Source: Arthrobacter sp. ISL-48 (lineage in GTDB: Bacteria > Actinomycetota > Actinomycetes > Actinomycetales > Micrococcaceae). Taken from it: a DNA stretch of 64,000 bases. The notes below the pieces were generated by a model that worked only from the letters and a program-made list of their open reading frames with translations, was not told where the DNA came from and did no database searches. Made by a program: the position numbers and the translations under genes. Shown here one piece after another: positions 57,180 to 64,000 of this stretch; position 1 is the first letter of the stretch; each line of letters begins with the position of its first letter. The stretch lies in assembly GCF_018613805.1 (NCBI RefSeq), contig NZ_JAGGPL010000023.1, positions 1-64,000 on the forward strand. The letters run 5' to 3'.

Positions 57180-59171
57180 TTAGCGCGTTGACAGTAACGG
57201 CGTATAAGTGAGGGCCTCCAGGGTGAGAACCCCGCCACCTGTCACCAGCTTCACGGCCTGCTCATCCGACTTGGGAAAAACCAGCGATGTAAACGTCTGT
57301 TCTCCTCCGTTGACGAATACTTCGATGGAGGAATGGTCGACGAATACCGTCAGGTCTACCGTGCCGTTCCTGGGCGGCGCGGAGGCCGTGCGTCTCTCGG
57401 TGAACAGCGGGGCAAGGCCTGCAGCATCACCTGGCGGTTCCCGTGTGACGAAGGCGGCTCCGTCCTCGAAGTTGTAACCGACTGTAGCGAAGATGGATTC
57501 ATCGCTTACGAACTGCAGGAGAGCCTCAGATCCCTTGCCGGCACTTTCCGCGCTTTTAGCCGCCCGCTCTTCCGCGGTAGCCTGTCCGATGGTCAGGTCC
57601 AGCCGGTAGGCGCCACCCTGCACGGCCGGAAGCCCCGCAGTTTCCTCCTTGGTGATGGGCTCCGGGCCGTGCGACGACGGTTCTCCTTCGATGCGGGCCA
57701 AGGTCTTCGAAGGAGTCGAGACGAGGGCGGGCCTGCCCTGGACGGTCTTGAGCCGGATATCCCGCACTATCGAGTCCATTCCGCCGTGCCAGTCTGCTGT
57801 GGGGAGTTCCCGGGCGTAGTTCCAGTTGTTCATCCAGCCCATGACTTGCCGGGACTGCATCCGCTGGCCTTCCGTAAGCCTCGGGTCATCCCAGCTCACG
57901 GCGGCGTAAAAGTCCGAGCCCGCGTCCAGCCATTGATGCCTCTCATCGGCCGGAGTGAACCTTGTTCCATCCCAGGTTCCGGTCCAGTAGGCGACGCCGG
58001 TTGTCCGGCCCTCTTCACTTCCGTTGCCGCTGGCTGCCAGGACCCACGTTCTCTTGGCGGGGTCGCCGTCGACGTCCATTTGGAAAATATCCGGGCATTC
58101 CAGAGTGCCCAGGCCGGACCTCTCGAAGCTTGAGGTGTACCGCCAGCCTTTGAGGTCCGTGGACGTGTACATCCCCAGCTTGTTGCCCTCGGCCAGGACC
58201 ATAAGCCATTGCCCATGTGCTTCGTCGCGGACGATCTTGGGGTCGCGCCAGTGTTCCGCTCCGGGGTTCTCCATCACCGGGTTTCCTTCATAGGAGGAAA
58301 AGCTGAAACCACCGTCGGTTGAATAAAAAAGTGACTGCCTCTGCACGCCTTTGTCCTGCTGGGTCAGGATGGAGATGACGGCGCCTTTTCCGAAGCCGGA
58401 CGTGTTCTCGTAGTCCACCACGGTACTGCCCGTTTCGACGTCCCCCAGCCCGTTTTGGTACTTGCGGATGGCAACACCCTCGTCCTTCCATGTCACCAGG
58501 TCTTTGCTGGTGAGGTGGTACCACTCGGTTCCGTTGCCGTCAGGGTAGTCCGCGTTGTAGAGGTAGTAGTAGTGCCAAAGCCCGTCGAGGAGGAACGGCC
58601 GCTGCGGATCATTCATCCAATTTCGCTCCGGCGTGATGTGGTAACTCGGGCGGTACAGGGAGGAACCTGCAGGTCGTTGGGGTTTTGTTCCTGGTGCCGG
58701 TGAGCGGTCGATTCTGCCCAGGTCGCTGAGCATGGAATCAACGGCTTCAAGTGAAATACAGTCAGGCCGGCGGACTTCGCGGACTCCTGCCTTGGCCGTT
58801 GCATCCTCAACGCTTGACCGGAGGAAGATGTCGCTGCCGATCCTGGCCGCAGCTACCCAGCCGTCGGCGCAATTGATGCTGCGGAGATCCTCTACTCCGG
58901 CGGCTTGGATAGGGCGCCCGGCCTCAAGGGTGCCATCTCCGCCTGACAACCAGTACGACCCATAGGTGTCCCGGGAAGTCTTGAAGGCGGCCTGGGCCGT
59001 GGCAACAGCATTGAGGGCAGTTTCTGCCCGGCGCCCGGCGTCGTCGGGCTTGTGAACGTTGGGAATGAGAGCCACCAAGGCCACGAGCAATGCGGTGGCA
59101 GCCACTGCAACTGCAATCCAGGTCCTCCGCTCGCCAGCAGGGGAACGAAGTTTCGCTTTTTCGGACATCAT
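57180..59171 (-). CDS. GH32 fructan hydrolase (levanase-like), membrane-anchored
   Basis: 663 aa from ATG 59171 or 59168. An N-terminal hydrophobic helix at residues 18-37 (WIAVAVAATALLVALVALIP) serves as anchor or uncleaved signal. Residues 45-165 form an extra N-domain. The five-bladed GH32 propeller starts at RNWMNDPQRP (nucleophile D188), with RDP at 309-311 (WRDPKIV) and the acid/base Glu in the ECP motif at 358-360. The C-terminal beta sandwich ends in FVDHSSIEVFVNGG. It degrades levan or related fructans outside the cell. It lies downstream of the levansucrase gene with a gap of about 120 bases. Confidence 0.9.
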   Translation of the reverse strand: MMSEKAKLRSPAGERRTWIAVAVAATALLVALVALIPNVHKPDDAGRRAETALNAVATAQAAFKTSRDTYGSYWLSGGDGTLEAGRPIQAAGVEDLRSINCADGWVAAARIGSDIFLRSSVEDATAKAGVREVRRPDCISLEAVDSMLSDLGRIDRSPAPGTKPQRPAGSSLYRPSYHITPERNWMNDPQRPFLLDGLWHYYYLYNADYPDGNGTEWYHLTSKDLVTWKDEGVAIRKYQNGLGDVETGSTVVDYENTSGFGKGAVISILTQQDKGVQRQSLFYSTDGGFSFSSYEGNPVMENPGAEHWRDPKIVRDEAHGQWLMVLAEGNKLGMYTSTDLKGWRYTSSFERSGLGTLECPDIFQMDVDGDPAKRTWVLAASGNGSEEGRTTGVAYWTGTWDGTRFTPADERHQWLDAGSDFYAAVSWDDPRLTEGQRMQSRQVMGWMNNWNYARELPTADWHGGMDSIVRDIRLKTVQGRPALVSTPSKTLARIEGEPSSHGPEPITKEETAGLPAVQGGAYRLDLTIGQATAEERAAKSAESAGKGSEALLQFVSDESIFATVGYNFEDGAAFVTREPPGDAAGLAPLFTERRTASAPPRNGTVDLTVFVDHSSIEVFVNGGEQTFTSLVFPKSDEQAVKLVTGGGVLTLEALTYTPLLSTR

Positions 59172-59290
59172 GGCCCATTCAGGTAGGACAGGTTACCGGC
59201 AAAAGGAGCGGGGACGCCGTTTCCGGTGCCCCCGCTCACAGTATTTCAGCAGGCTTTTGCGTCAAGCAATTGCGGCCTGGCTATTGTGCG

Positions 59291-60886
59291 TTACTTGTAC
59301 AGGCCCTTGCCGCCAACCTTGACATTAGTGGGCAGGTAACCATACGGGCCGAGGCCATTCTGGCCAAAGGAACGGTCAACTTCAGAAATTCCGTTGCGGA
59401 AATTGATCTTTACAGTCGGAGAAAGTGATCCGCCCCTGACGCCGTTCACATTGTCGATGAAGGACTGCACCAGGCCCCCTGGCTGCACGTAGTGCGAGTA
59501 CGCCTGGAACTGCCGGCCATTCTGTTCAGGCGTCGGAGCTTCCGGCGACTCTGACGGCAGATTCAAGTCCGTCGGAGATCCCAGGACAAGGCCGCTGTTG
59601 TTCATCGGCTGGTAGTCGGAACGGACACCGTTGCCGACAAAGCCGTAGACGCCGTCAGGACCCCGCATGCCTGCCGCGTAGGTGAACTGGTGGCTGATCG
59701 TGAACAGGTAGTACTTGTTCTTGCCGCCTTCGTTCTGGATGAAGATCTGCGGGCGCTCGGTCTGGTCGTTGACGCAGTTTGCGGAAAGGAGGGGAGGCAG
59801 GAAGGACCACTTGGTGAGGTCCTTATTGTCCGCCACGGCGAGTCCCACGTTAGCCGTCTGGTAGTAGGCTCCGTTGCTGTTGACCTCATTCAGGTTCTCA
59901 GCCTTCGGATCACCTGGCTTGTAACCGAGGTCCTCTTCCTTGCACTTGTAGTCGCCTCGCGTACCGCCGGTGTTGCCCTCGAACACCATGTAGGTTTTCC
60001 CGGGATGGGCCGGGTCCTCGAAGGTGTAGGGATCACGGAAGGCGAAGCCCGGGTTTTGAGCCTTGTTCTGGTACATCTTGCCGTCCGGTTCAAGCAGTTT
60101 GGTGTGCTCGAAGCCGTCGAACGTCACGCCGTTCTGGTCTGCGTGGATGTTGCCCAGCGCCTTCGATATGACGGCATCCGGGGCGATTCCGCCGCCGCCG
60201 GCATTGCGCTCGGCCACATCGTAGAACGTGGTGGCCGTGTAGAAGACGTTCACGTGGTTGCCCTGCATCAGGCGGGTTGAACCGGACCATTCGGTGTTGC
60301 CGATCGAGGAACCATCAACAAACAGGTGGCCGCCGTAGTTCCACTTGTCCTTGGCCGGATCAGCGTTGGTCTTGCGGAAGAAGTAGCCGATGCGTGCGTT
60401 CCAGTGGCGCTGGTCAAAGCCATACCCGGCGTGGCGGTCCGCCACCAGCGAGAAGATCACGTCGTAGCCCTTGTAGCTGATCTGGTTCGCGTTTTCGTCT
60501 GTCAGGGACCAGGTGTCCCACACCCAGACGTCGTCGTTCATGGTCGGGAAATCTTCGGGGATCTCCGGCATAGTCACCGCCGGGCTCATGGAGTTCTCCC
60601 CGGGAGCGACTGTTGAGTCGCTTTGGGCCATGATCTGCTTGGCGTCCGCGCGGGTCCACTTTGAGGTGAAGTCCGACGCCGGGTCATACGCCTGCTGCGT
60701 GTGCTGGGTGGGGAGCGGGAACCCCGGGGTGGGTGCCGGCGGCTGCTGGCTTACCGGCGGGTCCGACGGCTCGTTTGCCTGGGCCGACGGAGCCGCCAGG
60801 AACGTGGTAACGGCAAGTGCCGCCACCAGTGTTGCGGCAGCCGATCGCTTCCGCAGGGTCTGGGGATTATGGGGGTGCTTATGCAT
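59291..60886 (-). CDS. GH68 levansucrase
   Basis: 531 aa from ATG 60886; the frame up to 61027 is not conserved. The secretion signal is RKRSAAATLVAALAVTTFLA followed by APSAQA. It makes levan from sucrose outside the cell by fructosyl transfer. The catalytic set is intact: nucleophile D124 in WVWDTWS, transition-state stabiliser D285 in FRDPYTFEDP, acid/base E377 in TERPQIF. The LFTISHQFTYA and MRGPDGVYGFVG segments are also characteristic. First gene of the levan unit, with the GH32 hydrolase downstream. A palindrome at 61130 is the likely control site. Confidence 0.94.
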   Translation of the reverse strand: MHKHPHNPQTLRKRSAAATLVAALAVTTFLAAPSAQANEPSDPPVSQQPPAPTPGFPLPTQHTQQAYDPASDFTSKWTRADAKQIMAQSDSTVAPGENSMSPAVTMPEIPEDFPTMNDDVWVWDTWSLTDENANQISYKGYDVIFSLVADRHAGYGFDQRHWNARIGYFFRKTNADPAKDKWNYGGHLFVDGSSIGNTEWSGSTRLMQGNHVNVFYTATTFYDVAERNAGGGGIAPDAVISKALGNIHADQNGVTFDGFEHTKLLEPDGKMYQNKAQNPGFAFRDPYTFEDPAHPGKTYMVFEGNTGGTRGDYKCKEEDLGYKPGDPKAENLNEVNSNGAYYQTANVGLAVADNKDLTKWSFLPPLLSANCVNDQTERPQIFIQNEGGKNKYYLFTISHQFTYAAGMRGPDGVYGFVGNGVRSDYQPMNNSGLVLGSPTDLNLPSESPEAPTPEQNGRQFQAYSHYVQPGGLVQSFIDNVNGVRGGSLSPTVKINFRNGISEVDRSFGQNGLGPYGYLPTNVKVGGKGLYK

Positions 60887-61129
60887 GTTTGCTCTTCTCG
60901 AGGAGTATGAAACTTTCGTGGAAGATGGGCGGATGCCCGGTTTCCAAAACTCCGGTGGCCCATCGACTACAGCTATCTCTCGGGACGCCTTCGTTTTGGG
61001 TGAGAAGGGTCTTTCGGCCCTTGCCATAGGCCGCTTGGGGTCTCCTGTGCTGCGCCTGGCAATACCCTAAGCATGCTTCTGAAGGGGCTTCAAGCCTCTT
61101 TACTTTCCGTTCTGGGCGTCAAGGACCAC

Positions 61130-61149
61130 AAGCGCAACCGTTTGCGCTT
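61130..61149. promoter_or_regulatory. LacI-type palindrome upstream of levansucrase
   Basis: AAGCGCAA-CCGT-TTGCGCTT, perfect 8-4-8 arms, 244 bases before the levansucrase start. Symmetry and composition fit a LacI-family (sucrose/fructose-type) operator; the cognate regulator is not adjacent. Confidence 0.65.
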
Positions 61150-61319
61150 CTCGGGATTTACGCGCGTTGCATAAGGAGTCGCGCAGAGTCAAATATGTCG
61201 AAAAGAAATTCTGGATTGATCTCTGGGCTAGGACTTCCGCCACTGTTCCCTATTGGTGAACCCCGGCGTTCACTACCTCGGGACCCGTCCTGACCTTGTC
61301 TTGAGTGACCGCGAAACGT

Positions 61320-61357
61320 CAGAGGACGACGGCGGGTGATCCCGGCGTCGTCCTCTG
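61320..61357 (-). terminator. Terminator of the large secreted-protein gene (shared hairpin type)
   Basis: CAGAGGACGACGGCGGG-TGAT-CCCGGCGTCGTCCTCTG, 17-bp stem with one mismatch, 20 bases past the stop at 61377. Fourth copy of the hairpin type also found at 21801, 50423 and 52629. Confidence 0.88.
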
Positions 61358-61376
61358 GACTTTTCGTACTGGAGAC

Positions 61377-64000
61377 TTAGGAGGCCCGGTGCAGGAACTC
61401 CACCTCCGCGATGTTCACGTGGCCGCCGTGCTCATCGAGCACCCGGACCTGGCCGAAGTCGGCCCGCTGCGGAAGCGTGAACGTGTACCAGTTGGCGGCC
61501 GACATGCCCGTGACGGTCATAAAGGTCTGCCACGTTGCTCCACCGTCGTTGGAGCCTAGGATGACAGTGCCGTTGCCGCGGGCGATCTGATCCGAACGCG
61601 GGTAGACCCGCACCATGTCTGCGATGATCCGCGTGCCGTCGGTAGGCTTCACCGTGACCCAGCCGTTGGCCGTCGTCGTGTCCGGGGCCGTGGCGAAGTT
61701 CTGGTCGAACATCCGCCATCCGTTGGCCTGCGTTGTGCCGGTCCCCGGCCATGCCGGCGTGGAGGCGTTCACCCAGCCCTGAACGATGGGCGTCCGCTGG
61801 ATGGCGGTATTCCAGAGGGCAAGGCGGCTACCATCCGTGGTGGCTGTGAGCGTGGTGCCCAATTTCCCCGAAACCGTCCGGTAGTCCACCGTGAACTGGA
61901 CGTCCCGGCCGTACTCGACGTTACTCGGTAGCACCGCGCTGGCCTTCCAATGGATCCCGTCGGTAGAGGTGGCCGTGGCGGGCGCACCTTCGACGACGAC
62001 ATTCAGCGTGGACAGCGGTTCGGTGGCCACGGCGTCGAATGTTACCGTGTCCCCGTTCGTGGCCAGGCCCTTGTTCGCGTTGGACGTCGAGATGGACAGC
62101 GACGAGATGGCATTGGCCACCTCGTGCCGCTCGCCGTGGATCCGGAACTCGCTGAAGGACGAGATGCCGGGGTAGGCGGGGTCCGTTGGCACGCCGGGGT
62201 GGTCCACCTGGACTTTCAGGTAGCGGAACGTCTGCCCGGCCACCTCGGCTCGTACCGGGATGGTCTCCATCGCAAAACCGCTGGCAGTCGTGTTGGTGGT
62301 CTCCCGTTCAGTCAGGAGCGTCCACGTCCGTCCGTCACGGGAGCCGTAAACATTGGCGCCCTGGGAACGGTTCGCGAAGTTGAACCTCGCCTGGAGGCCG
62401 AACGAGTCCGCGGAGACCTGGAAGCCCTGGCCAAAGTCCAGTGTGAATGGTGCCCGCAAGTCTCCCGTCGTCGTGTTGAAGTCGCCATCCACGAGGTTCC
62501 GTGGCTGGACGCTGGTCGGGTTCGTCGTGACCAGCCCGCGGTAGTCGATCGAACCGTCGTCTGCCAGGTGCGGTGTCAGGAGCCTGAGCCCGGCAACCGC
62601 TCCCTGGAGGCGTACAAGCTGAGCAAGGTAGCCGGCGTCGTCGGCCGTCTGCATGGCCGACGTGGCTTCAGTCCTGACCGCGTCGAAGGCCGAGAACGAC
62701 GGCGACTCATACACCGCGTTCGGATCGAAGCCTTTCAGTGCGGCGTCGTAGGCTGCCTGCCGGTCAGCGGCCACGACCACTGTAACGGGACGCGTCGAGA
62801 CGGTGGTGCCGTCGTCGGCTACGACCTGGAAGGTGGCCGTACCGACATCGCCAGCAGATGGCTTCCACTTAAGCTCGGCAGTCGCGGAGTCGAGGCTTGC
62901 GCCCGCGGGCAGCCCGACGCCGTTGTATTTCAGCACCTCGCCCGGGGCGTCCGTGGCGGCGAGTGAACGTGTCACGGCCGCCCCGGCAATAGCGATAATC
63001 GGGGTGGTCACGTCGGCAGGGAACTGCGGTGGCGTCAACTGGGTCTTGGCCTCGAGGTTGACGTAGTCAAAGTCTGCCCTGACGCTACCGGTGCCGAGGA
63101 CGGTGAAGTAGGCAAGGTTTTCACCGCCCAGGTCCTTGCCGGCCAGCTTGTCGGCGTCGACGTCGTAGGTGACATACCGCCACTCGTTGTGGGTGTCCGG
63201 CAGCGGAACCTCAAGCCGGGTGGCCGGGTCCTGTCCGATCGCGAGGGTAGCGGGCCCGTTCGTTCGGAACTGGACGCCGACCGGGCTGTAGCCGCTGCGG
63301 CTGGGGTACATAAGGGTCCGCACGGCGATGGTGTTGCCCTTCTTGGACGCGTCGACCCTCACGAAGGTCCGATCATCCTCGGTCATGACTTTCGAGTGCG
63401 TGTCCATGGCCGAACTGCGGGTTTCCAGCTGGACTTTCGGATCAGTCGCCACGGGCCTCGTCTGGCCCGCGACCTGGGCCGGAAGAGAGAGCCAGTACTC
63501 GGGGCTGTAGTCCGGGTTGCTGTCCCAGGAGTTGGAGAGGCCAGTGCCCCAGTAGAACTTCGGTCCGTCGGCCTTGGCGTGCAGTTCGGCGACGTAGGGC
63601 GCCTCCTTGTCGACGTCCACGCCAAGATCGTATTTGTAGACGTTGTAGAGCTCGTCGATCGGGTTGTACAAGCGTCCTCGGTAGGCTTCAGAGAGTGAGC
63701 CCGGGCCGCCCGTGGTGTCGATCCAAGGCGTCTCGTAGCCGAGCATGTAACCCGTGAAGGCATTCGCGCCCTTGAGGAGGCGGTCACCCAGGAACTTGTA
63801 GGGTGAGACTGCGTCCGGAGCCGTGGAAGCAGTCCCGGCAGAGGGATCAATCTTGGTGCCCTGGACTGTCAGGAAGCGGGCCAGTGCGCCCTGGATGTTG
63901 ACGCCGTCCCACGCGTGGGCCTGGTCGCGGCCCATCTCCTGGTGCTGGACGAAGGAGTAGCCATACGTATTGAGCGGGTCATCCTTGGAGATTAGGGGGA
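61377..64000 (-). CDS. Large secreted multidomain protein with Ig-like and F5/8 type C domains, 5' end outside window
   Basis: The frame is open to the right edge, giving 874 C-terminal residues. First comes a catalytic-looking block with many conserved aromatics (YSFVQHQEMGRDQAHAWDGV, GYMLGYETPWIDTTGG, YNVYKYDLGVDVDKEAPYVA), which recalls helical-barrel polysaccharide lyase or glycosidase domains but is not assigned. A beta-sandwich region (RYVTYDVDADKLAG), a putative Ig domain (YNGVGLPAGASLDSATAEL), an F5/8 type C carbohydrate-binding domain (LVDGDFNTTTGDLRAPFTLD) and a second discoidin-like module at the C-terminus follow. No wall anchor is seen. A secreted polysaccharide-degrading enzyme is likely; its role with the levan genes is unproven. 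Confidence 0.75.
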   Translation of the reverse strand, partial: PLISKDDPLNTYGYSFVQHQEMGRDQAHAWDGVNIQGALARFLTVQGTKIDPSAGTASTAPDAVSPYKFLGDRLLKGANAFTGYMLGYETPWIDTTGGPGSLSEAYRGRLYNPIDELYNVYKYDLGVDVDKEAPYVAELHAKADGPKFYWGTGLSNSWDSNPDYSPEYWLSLPAQVAGQTRPVATDPKVQLETRSSAMDTHSKVMTEDDRTFVRVDASKKGNTIAVRTLMYPSRSGYSPVGVQFRTNGPATLAIGQDPATRLEVPLPDTHNEWRYVTYDVDADKLAGKDLGGENLAYFTVLGTGSVRADFDYVNLEAKTQLTPPQFPADVTTPIIAIAGAAVTRSLAATDAPGEVLKYNGVGLPAGASLDSATAELKWKPSAGDVGTATFQVVADDGTTVSTRPVTVVVAADRQAAYDAALKGFDPNAVYESPSFSAFDAVRTEATSAMQTADDAGYLAQLVRLQGAVAGLRLLTPHLADDGSIDYRGLVTTNPTSVQPRNLVDGDFNTTTGDLRAPFTLDFGQGFQVSADSFGLQARFNFANRSQGANVYGSRDGRTWTLLTERETTNTTASGFAMETIPVRAEVAGQTFRYLKVQVDHPGVPTDPAYPGISSFSEFRIHGERHEVANAISSLSISTSNANKGLATNGDTVTFDAVATEPLSTLNVVVEGAPATATSTDGIHWKASAVLPSNVEYGRDVQFTVDYRTVSGKLGTTLTATTDGSRLALWNTAIQRTPIVQGWVNASTPAWPGTGTTQANGWRMFDQNFATAPDTTTANGWVTVKPTDGTRIIADMVRVYPRSDQIARGNGTVILGSNDGGATWQTFMTVTGMSAANWYTFTLPQRADFGQVRVLDEHGGHVNIAEVEFLHRAS

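Noticed and set aside
1..64000. CRISPR arrays, tRNA or rRNA genes, riboswitches
   Set aside because: No regularly spaced direct repeats of CRISPR type, no cloverleaf with CCA-adjacent acceptor stem and no recognisable riboswitch core were found by eye.

Overview
The window comes from the chromosome of a high-GC soil actinobacterium, most likely Arthrobacter or a close relative (Pseudarthrobacter, Paenarthrobacter). This rests on the codon bias, the 13E12/DUF222 HNH protein, LAXTG-type (class E sortase) surface proteins, the levan genes and the many LacI/GntR-controlled catabolic operons. No rRNA, tRNA or CRISPR array was seen.

Region 1 (about 1.4-17.3 kb) is the most unusual part. It is a mosaic of small accessory genes in both orientations: unknown proteins, a DHFR, two P-loop kinases, VOC proteins, GNAT acetyltransferases including an AAC(3)-I-like one, a nucleotidyltransferase, and MerR, HxlR, XRE and LacI regulators. 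Genes or gene pairs are separated by about 17 copies of a roughly 26-bp imperfect palindrome, whose left half is close to GTCCGGTAAGGGA and right half close to TCCnnTAaCGGAC. All clear copies point the same way, and genes start or stop within tens of bases of them. The sites are too short and have the wrong core for integron attC. Their size, symmetry and central AT resemble serine-recombinase crossover sites, and the left end of the array holds a decayed serine recombinase gene. I read this as a gene-cassette array of a possibly undescribed type. Several cassettes are broken: HIT, RES, GNAT and DUF416 fragments and an IS5 remnant.

Region 2 (17.4-26.4 kb) is mostly ordinary chromosome: two GNATs, a second-type YidC insertase, a GNAT with one in-frame TGA, trehalose-phosphatase, a GntR regulator, an MFS exporter behind a 15-codon leader ORF, a TetR/SDR pair sharing a palindromic operator, an orphan FetB-like permease and a CPBP-like membrane protein.

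Region 3 (26.6-40.3 kb) looks like a cell-surface system. Three paralogous ECF sigma factors (one fused to a zinc-binding anti-sigma domain, a membrane helix and a Pro/Ala/Thr tail) and three members of an unrecognised small-protein family (about 65-80 aa) surround two very large secreted repeat proteins ending in LAXTG-like anchors. A decayed IS110-type element closes the region.

Region 4 (41.5-64 kb) is metabolic. It holds a PaiB-like protein, a LysR/EamA exporter pair, a LacI-controlled ABC sugar importer with a GH1 glycosidase, an epimerase-like SDR with an aldo/keto reductase, an aspartase plus dicarboxylate symporter with a GntR regulator, and a levan module (GH68 levansucrase and membrane-anchored GH32 fructanase) next to a large secreted F5/8-type protein cut by the right edge. 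Four transcription units in regions 2 and 4 end in nearly the same GC-rich hairpin.
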